A stretch of 64,000 bases of DNA from Saprospiraceae bacterium (GTDB lineage: Bacteria > Bacteroidota > Bacteroidia > Chitinophagales > Saprospiraceae). A program made the position numbers and the translations under genes. The notes beneath the pieces are model-generated. The model was not told where the DNA came from, ran no database searches, and was given only the letters and a program-made list of their open reading frames with translations. The stretch spans positions 468,792 to 532,791 of the forward strand of contig JAKVCV010000001.1 of assembly GCA_022448945.1 (NCBI GenBank), in the 5' to 3' direction. Of the stretch, positions 10,301 through 18,950 are shown in pieces. Positions within the stretch are counted from its first letter, which is position 1. Each line of letters opens with the position of its first letter.

Positions 10301-13300
10301 ATTTTTCCAGGGTACAAAGATAGTTCCGCCTGAGTTGTAAAAACGACCATTCTGAATAGAAGTAAGGTGAAAATGTAAATTTCCACGATGTTTTTCTTCT
10401 ATTTTAATATTAACCTTTTTTCTACCTTTAGGTTGAAGCCATTCTTTATGAACAATTTTATTGTTATGTTCAATTTCATATAAAACCCATGCATCTTTGT
10501 TGTGACTCCCAAAATCAATTTTAATAGAAGTATCTGGTTGAATATCGTAAAAATTAGATTTTGAAGTATATAAAGCGCTACTTATGGGCGTATTATTCTC
10601 ATTATTTCCATAAACTGTGAAAAACTTAGTAAGTTCAATTGGGGTGCCAAATTTATCCTGAGTTTTTAGAACTAATTTATAACGGCCCTGCTTCCAACTT
10701 TTAATTTTATCCAGTTTAAATTCTTTTGATTTTTCAGTGTTATACTTTACATTAAGCACCTGTTTTACAACTTTCCAGTTGTTAACTAAATCTTCATCTT
10801 TATATGCAAAATTTGGGAATTTTTTTTCAAAGTCTTCTTTATCGAACAGATGGTAATCCGGCTTTGACCAATAACGTGTTTTGAATATTGTCTCTGGAAC
10901 TTTCAATTGTTCAATAGTTATTTGACCTTTTGAAGCTTCGTATTGATAATTCAGATTTTTGCTAAAAATTTTAATAGGTAATGCATTTTGTTTATCTATA
11001 TTCTTAAAATTTGAAATACTGATGTCCAAACCAATATAACCTACACGTACAGAACTTGTAGCGCTGTGTGTTTCGCCGGTTATGTCTGTTACCGTAACTT
11101 CGACAGTATAATGAAATTCAGGTTTTTTTTCTTTAGGGATTGAAAAGTCTGCAAGGGCCTTGAACTTTATTTCATAATGTCCTTTTTTATTAGTAGTTGT
11201 TTCCCCAAATGTAATTTCCTGTCTTGATTGGTTGTATGGGTTATACCATCCCCATCTCCAGTTCCAATAAGGGAATCTGGCTTGCCTGTATACGCGATAT
11301 TGAACTTTTGCACCATCAATATTATTGCCAGCATAAGCTTTAGCATGTCCATTAACTGTTACGGTATCGTCTATTTTATAAGCTGCTTCAATTGGTAGTG
11401 CAATTACTTCAAACTTTGGTCGTTTGTATTCTTCAACACTAAAAAATTTGCTACTCTTATTCATTGAATCTTGTATCCTCATCTGACCCATTAGGCCACT
11501 ACTAGGCGTTATGAAAGACCCTTGAAATGTTCCATACTCATTTGTGGTAACATCAATTTTGTCAATCACCTGATAATTGACATCATAAAAAACAATTGTT
11601 CTACTTTGTCCTGTAACCAATTGAGGATCTTTGCCATCTGACATCTGATCAATTACTAAACCTTTAAAATAAACAATCTGCCCAGGTCTATATATGGCTC
11701 TATCAAGAAAAAAGGTTGTCGATTGTTTTAAATAAGGATTGTTTGGTCTGTAATTATAATAGGTTTTATCAAGGTGTAATTCATCATCTTTTTGTGATAA
11801 TTTGATAGTAAATGAATTTCTATAATAAGAACCTTTTTCATTGAAGTCGTGACTTTTGAAATAACCATTATTATTAGAAATAGCTGTATTTATTTTAATG
11901 GTTTCATATTTTCTTAATAGACTATTGTATTTAGAAATATAAAAGTCTGCTTTTATATCTTTTAAGGGTTGCCCACTATTTCGATCTGTAACATAGAAAT
12001 TATGAATTCCATTTTCTTTTCTTGAACTTAAAGACATATTAGAAACATAGAATACCGCATATGCAATTCCATTTTCAAGGTAGCTAAACGCTTCATTAGT
12101 TGATGCAGCTAAAATGTATTGACCATTTTTTAGTGCAGGCACTCCAAATTCAAGACTATGTTTTTGAAAATCTCCTTCATTTTTTAGTTTTTCTGACCAT
12201 TTATAGGATTTTGAAAGACTATTCAAGTATTTGATTTTTGCTTCCGAATATTTAGAATTGAAAGTATTTAATTGAGCTTTGGTTACTGGAATGGCTTTTA
12301 GATAAACATGATCTAGATTTTTATAGGAAAGCAACGAGAGAATAGGCTTATTAATACTGTTTACCTTTTCAACTTTTAATTCTAAAGATTGGTTTTCTAT
12401 TTGTTTTTTGAGTGCTTTACAATGGGAGGTGCCAAAAGATTCAGGGAATTTATTGATACTTTTTTCACAAATAGCAATTGCCTTTTTAAGATCCCATCGG
12501 AATTCTTTATTAGAGGATGGTTGATATTTGTTTCCCTGATTAAAATAATAAAGTGCAATTTTATGACTCAATTCAGTTGATGCTTCATGATCTTTGTATT
12601 GCGCTTCTAGTTTTTTTAGTCTATTTAGATATAGTTCATTTTTGTTAGTCAGAATGGAATTATTTTTTACAAATTCCATCCTTTTTAATTCCAAGTTAAT
12701 ATATGCTTTGGGATCTTTATCATCAATATGAAAAGCCAAAGTTTTTTGCAAAAGAATCAAAGTTTGAAAGGAGGACGAAATACTATCCTTAGCTATAATA
12801 TTACGATTAATAAAAGTTCTACCATCAGCAAAATCAGATTCAGAATCCAAATAAAACCTGTAAGCTGGTTTTGTCATGTAATGTCTGTCTGAAATAAAAA
12901 AATCAAGTGCCCGATGTACGAGAAAATCATAAAGTGTTGGTCGTAATCCTTCTACATCTCTACCACTATAAATTAATGCATTAAAGTCACTTATATTAAT
13001 TTTTTTTGTTTCCTCAAATTGAACACTGGATTGGTATAGTTCATAACATTTTTGAGTGATTTTGGGGATATCCCATGTCCGAATATCTTCTTGGTTATAA
13101 TTTTCTGTTGCTGTACGGTCGCGAAATTTATAAAGTTGAGACTGAAGATATTTATCATACATTTCTGCAACCATTGATTGAAGAATAGGTTTTGCAGGAA
13201 AAGATGCTTTTTTTTCTTCTTCCTGAAATCTGTATATTGCTTTTACCAAACCGTCTTCTTCTAAACGTGCTTGATATTTATTTAGAAATAAAAGTGCTTT

Positions 13301-13528
13301 TATTGTTTGAGCAGTCTTAAAAGGATTTTTTTTGTCCTTTATAATTTTGTCATAGAGTTTTTGTGTTAACTCTAGTGCAGTTTTTGTCAAACCGTCATTT
13401 TCTGCATTTTGAATTGCTGACCACTCTTTGTCATAATTGTTTGTTTCCACTTGAGCAAATGATTTTATTTTGAAGGCAATTACAAGAAGTAGAATTGCGA
13501 TTGTTACAATTAAATTTGATTGTTTCAT
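7385..13528 (-). CDS. Giant alpha-2-macroglobulin family protein
   Basis: A 2047-residue secreted or envelope-anchored bacterial alpha-2-macroglobulin. A Sec signal peptide (residues 1-25, ending SFAQ) is followed by a family-specific N-terminal helical region, MG beta-sandwich domains (DRAIYRPGQIVYFKGLV is the MG-type block near residue 615), the A2M domain (TNLNETVFFFPEL) and the thioester region YPYECTEQIFSRYYAN with Cys1497 and Gln1500. The CxEQ thioester pair is intact, which predicts covalent trapping of attacking proteases. No lipobox is present. Two small lipoprotein genes lie immediately upstream on the same strand. No PbpC-type peptidoglycan synthase, the usual partner in Proteobacteria, is nearby. 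Confidence 0.93.
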   Translation of the reverse strand: MKQSNLIVTIAILLLVIAFKIKSFAQVETNNYDKEWSAIQNAENDGLTKTALELTQKLYDKIIKDKKNPFKTAQTIKALLFLNKYQARLEEDGLVKAIYRFQEEEKKASFPAKPILQSMVAEMYDKYLQSQLYKFRDRTATENYNQEDIRTWDIPKITQKCYELYQSSVQFEETKKINISDFNALIYSGRDVEGLRPTLYDFLVHRALDFFISDRHYMTKPAYRFYLDSESDFADGRTFINRNIIAKDSISSSFQTLILLQKTLAFHIDDKDPKAYINLELKRMEFVKNNSILTNKNELYLNRLKKLEAQYKDHEASTELSHKIALYYFNQGNKYQPSSNKEFRWDLKKAIAICEKSINKFPESFGTSHCKALKKQIENQSLELKVEKVNSINKPILSLLSYKNLDHVYLKAIPVTKAQLNTFNSKYSEAKIKYLNSLSKSYKWSEKLKNEGDFQKHSLEFGVPALKNGQYILAASTNEAFSYLENGIAYAVFYVSNMSLSSRKENGIHNFYVTDRNSGQPLKDIKADFYISKYNSLLRKYETIKINTAISNNNGYFKSHDFNEKGSYYRNSFTIKLSQKDDELHLDKTYYNYRPNNPYLKQSTTFFLDRAIYRPGQIVYFKGLVIDQMSDGKDPQLVTGQSRTIVFYDVNYQVIDKIDVTTNEYGTFQGSFITPSSGLMGQMRIQDSMNKSSKFFSVEEYKRPKFEVIALPIEAAYKIDDTVTVNGHAKAYAGNNIDGAKVQYRVYRQARFPYWNWRWGWYNPYNQSRQEITFGETTTNKKGHYEIKFKALADFSIPKEKKPEFHYTVEVTVTDITGETHSATSSVRVGYIGLDISISNFKNIDKQNALPIKIFSKNLNYQYEASKGQITIEQLKVPETIFKTRYWSKPDYHLFDKEDFEKKFPNFAYKDEDLVNNWKVVKQVLNVKYNTEKSKEFKLDKIKSWKQGRYKLVLKTQDKFGTPIELTKFFTVYGNNENNTPISSALYTSKSNFYDIQPDTSIKIDFGSHNKDAWVLYEIEHNNKIVHKEWLQPKGRKKVNIKIEEKHRGNLHFHLTSIQNGRFYNSGGTIFVPWKNKDLKIEYSTFRDKLYPGQKEEWKIKISGNKGDKVAAEILAGMYDASLDAFATNYWGFNVHPTSYRNLTMEASYNFNQVYSRLLQYNWNPYTYGRTRGFKTLNWHGFSFYEHDYFEGRRMFRKELSSPMDARSEAEPMAEESEMEEDGGVLDMKNGKSLPLQKQKDKTINDIISGNEPEEEDFNNIKVRTNLNETVFFFPELMCDKEGNVIIKFTMNEALTKWKFMVMAHTKDLQSVIETKEVVTQKDLMVMPNTPRFFRENDEINFTAKVSNMTDELMKGNATLQLFDAISMKPIDSKFGNTNTTIPFEAKRGQSTPLVWKLKIPDGWTSAVIHRIVAKAGDFSDGEESALPVLTNRMLVTETQPLPIRGNTTKEFIFKRMEDVSKSTTMRNHKLTLEFTQNPAWYAIQSLPYLMEYPYECTEQIFSRYYANSLASNVANSHPKVKRVFDQWKNIDTDALKSNLSKNEELKYALLEETPWVLAAQSEEVQKKNVGVLFDLNRMGNELAKARDKMAERQLPNGGFSWMPGGVDSWYITQYIVEGMGHLDKLGVKDINNDPKMKNIISKSVSYIDTELALHYKRLLKWAKESGNEKEYLERDHLDHMPIHYIYARTFFLDKEITNKTTLRAIEYYEDQALKYWHNKSMYLQGLLALGLHRKGADIETPMKIVRSAKENSLNSDEMGMYWKYTSGYFWYQLPIETHALMIELFDVVAKDKKAVEDLKVWLLKAKQTTHWKTTKATAAAAYSLLMSGDNWLLDDKNIEITMGSKKLDQSKINKEAGTGYFKTTWKAEEIKPEMANISIKNPNNVIAWGAMYWQYFENLDKITHFKETPLKLNKKLFKQINTDRGPVLKPIENENLVPGDLIKVRIELTVDRDMEYVHMKDMRASGLEPTNVISRYKYQGGLGYYESTGDVATNFFFSYLSKGTYVFEYPLRINHKGDFSNGVTTIQCMYAPEYTAHSEGVRVFVN

Positions 13529-13576
13529 TATATCTTTTTTTATTAATTGTATGTATTTAATGTAAAGTATAGATTA

Positions 13577-14125
13577 TTACATATTCAAAAAGCCTGCCGT
13601 TTCAATCAGATGATATTTGTTATACCAATAAATTACTTTAATGTCGTAACTATAGTTTTTTTTATCATCATTGTTTAGCATAATTCTGTAACTTTGTATT
13701 GTGGCAGATGAGCCCTCAGAAAAAGGTTTTTCGGATTGAAGTTCAAAACCAGTACTTCTGAAAACTTTTGTATTTAAATTTATTTGAGTCTTTAGACCAT
13801 CGGTTAAGAATGCATTTATTCGCTGTTTTTTACTCATTTGTTCTCTACTGAAGTTTAACTTTCCCTCTTTTGTAGCCAAGTAAGCTTTCGTTTTTTTCGC
13901 ATCTTTTCCTGTTGAGTAATTTAATAAGTCAAAAATTAAGGCTTCATTGTCTAACATGTTCAGTAATTTATTTTCGTCTTGTGTTTTGATACTTTGCACG
14001 ATCTGTTCAACGATAGTGTCCATGGATTTAAACCCTTGATAATTTTCTTTATTATAGTTTTTATTGGTACATGAAAGTATACTATAAATAGATAGAAGTA
14101 TAAATATTCTGATAGTGATGCACAT
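13577..14125 (-). CDS. Small lipoprotein upstream of the alpha-2-macroglobulin
   Basis: Unrecognised protein of 182 residues. The N-terminus has a lipoprotein signal with lipobox SILSC (Cys19). The middle (residues 40-65) is helical and resembles the entry of small NTF2-like or DUF-type periplasmic folds (VEQIVQSIKTQDENKLLNML), and the C-terminal half alternates beta strands ending in SYDIKVIYWYNKYHLIE. It lies 48 bp before the alpha-2-macroglobulin gene and 14 bp after the next lipoprotein gene, so the three are likely one transcript. A role with the macroglobulin at the outer membrane is inference from position only. Confidence 0.75.
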   Translation of the reverse strand: MCITIRIFILLSIYSILSCTNKNYNKENYQGFKSMDTIVEQIVQSIKTQDENKLLNMLDNEALIFDLLNYSTGKDAKKTKAYLATKEGKLNFSREQMSKKQRINAFLTDGLKTQINLNTKVFRSTGFELQSEKPFSEGSSATIQSYRIMLNNDDKKNYSYDIKVIYWYNKYHLIETAGFLNM

Positions 14126-14139
14126 GATAATTTTTTTGA

Positions 14140-14592
14140 TTATACGGATTGTCGTTTTAGTATTATTTTATCAATGGATATAAGGTCTATTTCAAAATAA
14201 CCTACTTGTTTATTTATAACCATCGATTTTTCAGCGCAAAATCCACTTCTTTCAATTTCCTTAATAAAAATACTAATCTTGTTTTTACCTATCAATTTAT
14301 AAGTTCCATTAATAGAAGTAAAACAGTCATTACCACATGGTGCGCTATAAAACCCATGAAAAGATCCATTTTTTGAAAATGATACAAAATTACCATACTG
14401 ATACTTTTCATTAGGATTGGATGGAGATAGTATATAATTTTCTCTTTTTAAATCCACAAATGCTTTAGCATTAATTTTCCATGTTTTAACAAGTGGATTC
14501 ATGTATTCTATGTTCTTTGAAAAATTATTAGAAAGATTACAACTAATATAAAACATTGAACTTGATATAATAAAAACGAATAAATTTTTCAT
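14140..14592 (-). CDS. Small lipoprotein, beta-rich
   Basis: Unrecognised protein of 150 residues with a lipoprotein signal (lipobox FYISC, Cys18). The mature part predicts a small beta barrel, with PLVKTWKINA near residue 33, GTYKLIGKNKISIFI near residue 100, and a CGNDC pair near residue 85. This pattern resembles lipocalin-like or META-like lipoproteins of Bacteroidota but is too divergent to assign. It is the first gene of the probable minus-strand unit that continues with a second lipoprotein (14 bp gap) and the alpha-2-macroglobulin. A terminator of the preceding gene lies at 14656-14687. Confidence 0.72.
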   Translation of the reverse strand: MKNLFVFIISSSMFYISCNLSNNFSKNIEYMNPLVKTWKINAKAFVDLKRENYILSPSNPNEKYQYGNFVSFSKNGSFHGFYSAPCGNDCFTSINGTYKLIGKNKISIFIKEIERSGFCAEKSMVINKQVGYFEIDLISIDKIILKRQSV

Positions 14593-14655
14593 TATAGTTG
14601 ATTTTGTAAAACACCCACTTTAATTTGAAGGTATTATTGGCTTAGAAAAGTATAT

Positions 14656-14687
14656 ATAAAAAGTCAAAGAGCGAAATGCCCTTTGAC
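14656..14687 (-). terminator. Rho-independent terminator after the deiodinase-like gene
   Basis: GTCAAAG (14663-14669) pairs with CTTTGAC (14681-14687), with an inner GC/GC pair around a GAAAT loop. On the minus strand the stem is followed by TTTTTATATATA. It sits about 110 bp beyond the stop of the T9SS-sorted gene, separating it from the lipoprotein unit. Confidence 0.7.
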
Positions 14688-14798
14688 CTATTAGATGTAA
14701 TTATTGAAATTATTGGTGTGCTAACACATTTTAATTTTTAATCAATAGTGTTAGAAGATAAGAATTCTTGAATGAAGATTGAATTTGATTATAGTGCT

Positions 14799-16196
14799 TT
14801 ATTTTTCTTTGATGACCATAGCAGAGGTGATTTTACTATTTGAATGGATTTTTATAAAATAAATACCAGGGTAAAGATCAGCAATGTCTATAAATTTGTA
14901 TGGTTCAAAAATTTCTTTGATAGTTTGACCATTTGGAGCGTAAATTATAATTTTTTCTATACTTTCAGACGCATCAACATAAAGGATGCCATCAGTAGGG
15001 TTGGGGTATATCTTTAAATTTTTATTTTCAATTTTTTTATTATTTGTTTTAAGCTCAGTTATCCCTCTAAACATTTGATTTTGTGGCTGTTGTCCTCCGT
15101 TTTTGTTAGTAAATCTAATTCTAGCCCTACCAGTATCTGCAGTGTTCATAAGAATATCTGTAAAAAAATGCATAGAAAAATCTACTGAATCACCTGCAGC
15201 TATTGTAACAGATACAGTATCCTGATTAGACGGTAAACAGACTGTAATACACATGGAGGTTTCCCAAGTTGGAGAAGGAAGATTATTCATCATTCTTTGA
15301 ATAAAAACTTCTACACCATCATTACTTGTATTTTTAATTTTACCAAAAATATCAATAACATCGCCAGGGTTACCGATAGCAGATGGTGAACCACTTAGTT
15401 CAAAATCAAATGTTCCGCCTAGACCTGTAATTTGTGAGCAACCTCCTGAATTAACACCAAGTAAACTATCAATATCACACCAAATATTTGTGGAAGGGCC
15501 ATTAGGAGGATTCGTGTTACTGAACCAGCTATGATATGCAAATAAAACCCCATTCGTGTCGACTAGATAAGCATTATTTGGACCATTATAATATTCCCAC
15601 CATTCATTACAAGGACCATCAATATAAATTGGGACATTAACTGTAACGGGAATATATTGTCCAGTGCCAACACCATTAATTAAATCAGAAACAATTGCTT
15701 TCCGTTCACCATAGGTTGCTGGCTGGTAATAGGGGGGATTTGTAGGGTTTATATTTCCGCTATAAGGCATAGGACTACCAGTTGGATGTGCTTCTACAGA
15801 ATAAACAACAAAACATTCTATTTGATTACCATACTGAGCAGCAACAGCATTTAGTTCAGTCATATGATTTCTGAAAATTGGGCATGTATAACTTCCTGAT
15901 ACGATTAATGCTCTTTTGCCAGAATTTAGCACAGAAGATAGTATAACAGAGTCGCCATTGAGATCGTATAGTTTGAAATCTGCCATTGTGTCCCCGACAT
16001 TAACGGGTATCCATGTGTTTCCCTGAGTTCTAGGAACTATTGGACATACAGAATCAGTATCATTTGGTAAGCTATTTATACCTATCGATGGTTTTAACTG
16101 GACCTGAGAGAAGGCATAAGAACAGGAAAAAATGAACATGATAAAGGGTAGTAGGGATAATTTATTAATATGTATTGAGGTTAAATATTTCATCAC
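14799..16196 (-). CDS. Secreted deiodinase-like thioredoxin-fold protein with T9SS tail
   Basis: Signal peptide (to about residue 30, AFSQ), then a thioredoxin-fold domain of roughly residues 60-240. The active-site block is GSYTCPIFRNHM (Cys105), followed by FVVYSVEAHPTGSP (Glu135-Ala-His137). These line up with the iodothyronine deiodinase motifs GSCTUPPF and YIEEAH, with Cys in place of selenocysteine. A beta-sandwich region follows (about 255-375, FDFELSGSPSAIGNPGDVID...) and then a type A T9SS sorting domain from IYPNPTDGILYV to the end. The natural substrate is unknown; redox or dehalogenation chemistry outside the cell is inference. A terminator lies downstream at 14656-14687. Confidence 0.85.
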   Translation of the reverse strand: MMKYLTSIHINKLSLLPFIMFIFSCSYAFSQVQLKPSIGINSLPNDTDSVCPIVPRTQGNTWIPVNVGDTMADFKLYDLNGDSVILSSVLNSGKRALIVSGSYTCPIFRNHMTELNAVAAQYGNQIECFVVYSVEAHPTGSPMPYSGNINPTNPPYYQPATYGERKAIVSDLINGVGTGQYIPVTVNVPIYIDGPCNEWWEYYNGPNNAYLVDTNGVLFAYHSWFSNTNPPNGPSTNIWCDIDSLLGVNSGGCSQITGLGGTFDFELSGSPSAIGNPGDVIDIFGKIKNTSNDGVEVFIQRMMNNLPSPTWETSMCITVCLPSNQDTVSVTIAAGDSVDFSMHFFTDILMNTADTGRARIRFTNKNGGQQPQNQMFRGITELKTNNKKIENKNLKIYPNPTDGILYVDASESIEKIIIYAPNGQTIKEIFEPYKFIDIADLYPGIYFIKIHSNSKITSAMVIKEK

Positions 16197-16361
16197 TTAA
16201 CAATATTAGAATAAAAGAATAAAAAAAGTTAAATAAATAAGGCCAGACAAGGTATCATATCTGATTACTTAATTGATAGCACATAAATTTATAGAAAAAA
16301 CCGCAACTTTTATTAGAAAAAATGTTAATATCTTACAGTATGTCTATACAATTAATTAAGC

Positions 16362-17660
16362 TTATTTTAGATTTCTTAAATAATTAGCAAGTAGTTTTTC
16401 TAAGATTTCGTCTTTTGATAAATGATTAAGTTCTTCTTTAAATGCCATTTTATTGATATTGTCCAATTGATCTCCTAAGGGTTTTTCTTTAGCTATTTTT
16501 CTTCCCCATAAGATGGCTTTATTGATCAGTTGATCTTTTATATCTGGACAGTCTAAATATTTAATATTCAAGTTCAGGTCTTTTTCTATTGCATTCATTT
16601 TTTCTCGTTCTTCAGCAAAAATAAAGGTAAGGCTAATACCTTTGTTACCCGTTCTTGAAGTACGACCACTTCTGTGTGTATATGAATTGGTGCTGTCAGC
16701 ATGATGATATTGTATAACAAAGCTAACACCATCAATATCAAGCCCTCGGGCAGCAACATCAGTAGCAATAAGTAAATTAATATATCCATTTCGGTATTGA
16801 TCCATCACTTTGTTTCTCAATCCTTGTGGTAAGTCACCGTGTACAGCACCACATGAGAATTTATTGGCCGAAAGCTGTTTATATAGTTTTTGAACACCTG
16901 ATTTTGTACGGCAGAAGATTGTTCCTTTCTGCTTTCCAAATTTTTTAAGATAGTATAATAATATATTTAATTTTTCTTGTGCTTCTAGTTCTATTGCCCA
17001 ATGCTCGATTCCTTCATTTGTTTGTTTTTGCTTTCCTAGAAGTATTTTTTTTAATTTTTTGTTAAGATATTGTTTTATAATACTATTAATTTCATTTGGC
17101 ATAGTTGCAGAAAAAAGCCAGGATGAGTATGCTCTTTTTGTACTTGCCAGAATTTTATCAATGTCTGCTCTGAATCCTTTTAGTAGCATTTCATCGGCTT
17201 CGTCAAAAACGATGAATTTAATTTTTGAAAGGTGAACAACTTTGCGTTGGACTAAATCCATTAACCGTCCGGGAGTTGCAATTATTATTTGTACTCCTTT
17301 CCTTATTTCCTGTATTTGTGTTTTAAGAGGGACACCTCCATAGATTGCTTGAACTTTTAGCCCTTCAATATACTTTGATAGTGTAAATATTTCATTTCCT
17401 ACTTGTTCACATAATTCTCTGGTAGGTACCAGAATAACTGCTTGAGTAGTTGTATTTTTGGAGTCAATCCTGCATAAGAGCGGTACACTATAGGCGAATG
17501 TTTTGCCAGTGCCTGTAGCAGAACGTGCAACAAAATCACCTTCATGTTTTAAAAGAACAGGAATTGTCTTCGCTTGGATTTCACTTGGGCTTACTATTCC
17601 TTTTTCTTTAAAAACTTTTAGAATAGAAGAGGGTAATTTTAGTGATGAAAAATCTTGCAT
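16362..17660 (-). CDS. DEAD-box ATP-dependent RNA helicase
   Basis: Unwinds RNA duplexes, acting in ribosome assembly, RNA turnover or cold adaptation. Motifs in order are the Q motif (Q29), SATGTGKT (residues 47-54), PTREL, TPGRLMD, DEAD (from Asp153), FSATMP, ATDVAARGLDID and HRSGRTSRTG, in which Ser replaces the usual second Gly of HRxGRTGR. The start was set at 17660 because the residues upstream (MNFIFCCILKQKQ...) are not family-like and run into AT-rich sequence. The C-terminal 70 residues are a short basic-acidic helical tail, not an RRM. Length is 432 residues. Neighbours are T9SS cargo genes, with no obvious link. Confidence 0.94.
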   Translation of the reverse strand: MQDFSSLKLPSSILKVFKEKGIVSPSEIQAKTIPVLLKHEGDFVARSATGTGKTFAYSVPLLCRIDSKNTTTQAVILVPTRELCEQVGNEIFTLSKYIEGLKVQAIYGGVPLKTQIQEIRKGVQIIIATPGRLMDLVQRKVVHLSKIKFIVFDEADEMLLKGFRADIDKILASTKRAYSSWLFSATMPNEINSIIKQYLNKKLKKILLGKQKQTNEGIEHWAIELEAQEKLNILLYYLKKFGKQKGTIFCRTKSGVQKLYKQLSANKFSCGAVHGDLPQGLRNKVMDQYRNGYINLLIATDVAARGLDIDGVSFVIQYHHADSTNSYTHRSGRTSRTGNKGISLTFIFAEEREKMNAIEKDLNLNIKYLDCPDIKDQLINKAILWGRKIAKEKPLGDQLDNINKMAFKEELNHLSKDEILEKLLANYLRNLK

Positions 17661-17761
17661 GATATTTTTTAATTGCTTTTGTTTTAAAATACAACAAAAA
17701 ATAAAATTCAAATTGAACTTTGTAAAAATTTAATGTTCTATTCTCTTCCAGTTTGTTATAA

Positions 17762-18859
17762 CTATGGCTCGATTATAAATTTTGTAGTTGTTAATTGGTT
17801 CCCAATTTTTATAAAGTAAATTCCTGGTAAGTACATTTTAGTATTTATTGTTTTATGATTGCTTGACATTTTAAAATTTCTAATCATTTTCCCAGTAATG
17901 TCATGGATAGAAACTTGTCCGTGGTATGGTTTATTGGTTAGAATTTGGATATAACTATTTGATGGGTTAGGTATAATCTGAATTTCTAAATCTTTAGCTT
18001 TGCGATTTTCAATTGATGAAGTGCTTGGGCAATAGTTGCCATCAGGGATGCTTGTAGCAAAGCGGTACGTAGTATCAGTAATAAGATTATGCATATATAT
18101 ATCTGTAGCCTGAAATTGTGCTGGAGTACAGAGTTCCCATTCAATACTAATTTCATTACATCTGCCACTATAATTTTGTGCGCCTAAAAAAGTGGTTAAA
18201 GACCAATAAATATATTCTGTAATCATACATCCATAATCACAAGTATTGTCATTATAGTGATACCATGCAGCAGTGGGGTAAGAATTTGGTATACTTAAGA
18301 AGTGACCACCTCTTGCAGTATCCATTGCAGCTGAAACTTGAGTACCTGGATATTCACCCCAAACTGAAGGGTAGAGGTTGGAATACCCTAAGTGCGTGAT
18401 TAAATGTAAAACTTCTTCAAGTGTTGCATCAAAACCATGAAATTGACTCGATCCAGAAGGATGTGTTTCGTCGGCATACAAGTCTTGAAAGTCCCAATTT
18501 CCATTGTAGTTATTAAAAAAAGTTGACTGGTTGGTTGAGCCGTCAGAGGCAAACATAATCATCGATGCATTTCTTGATACCATTTCATTAATAATTGAAG
18601 GATTATTAGCAATACCATCTTCATCATTGTCTAGATATTCTGCCATAACAGCAGCACAATGTTTTATGTCTTGATCGGGTACGGTGGGAGTTGCAAAAAT
18701 TTTGATTCCGAAAACTTCAATGTATTTAGTAAAAACATTTAGTCCACTAATTGTAGAATAGGGGTTAGGGTTTATAGTAAAACAGGCTGTGTTTTGTGCA
18801 TAAATACTGAAGTTGAGAAGCAGTCCGAAATTTAAAAAAAGCAATTTAATATAATGCAT
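17762..18859 (-). CDS. Secreted T9SS-sorted protein, possible metallopeptidase
   Basis: A 365-residue exported protein. The signal peptide ends near residue 21 (IYAQ). Residues 25-285 form one unrecognised domain with FDATLEEVLHLITHLGYSNLYP near residue 140. The EExxHxxxH arrangement could bind zinc, though the usual HExxH order is absent. LYADETHPSGSSQFHG, DTARGGHFLSIPN and YITEYIYW-type aromatic strings (ITEYIYWSLTTFLG) surround it. The C-terminal 80 residues are a type A T9SS sorting domain (IIPNPSNSYIQIL to FIIEP). Repeated YxDETHPSG-like turns and DNDEDGIA suggest calcium or metal ligands. Peptidase function is a hypothesis. Confidence 0.8.
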   Translation of the reverse strand: MHYIKLLFLNFGLLLNFSIYAQNTACFTINPNPYSTISGLNVFTKYIEVFGIKIFATPTVPDQDIKHCAAVMAEYLDNDEDGIANNPSIINEMVSRNASMIMFASDGSTNQSTFFNNYNGNWDFQDLYADETHPSGSSQFHGFDATLEEVLHLITHLGYSNLYPSVWGEYPGTQVSAAMDTARGGHFLSIPNSYPTAAWYHYNDNTCDYGCMITEYIYWSLTTFLGAQNYSGRCNEISIEWELCTPAQFQATDIYMHNLITDTTYRFATSIPDGNYCPSTSSIENRKAKDLEIQIIPNPSNSYIQILTNKPYHGQVSIHDITGKMIRNFKMSSNHKTINTKMYLPGIYFIKIGNQLTTTKFIIEP

Positions 18860-18950
18860 AATTTTTTTCGATTGTTTGATTAATTTCAGAAGGTAGAATT
18901 TTACTTTAAAAATTTTTTAGAAAAAAAATAAATACTAGTAGTATTAAACA

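Noticed and set aside
16362-17711. Upstream extension of the DEAD-box helicase to 17711
   Set aside because: The additional 17 residues are unlike family N-termini and are AT-rich readthrough; the ATG at 17660 directly precedes the conserved FSSLKLP start.
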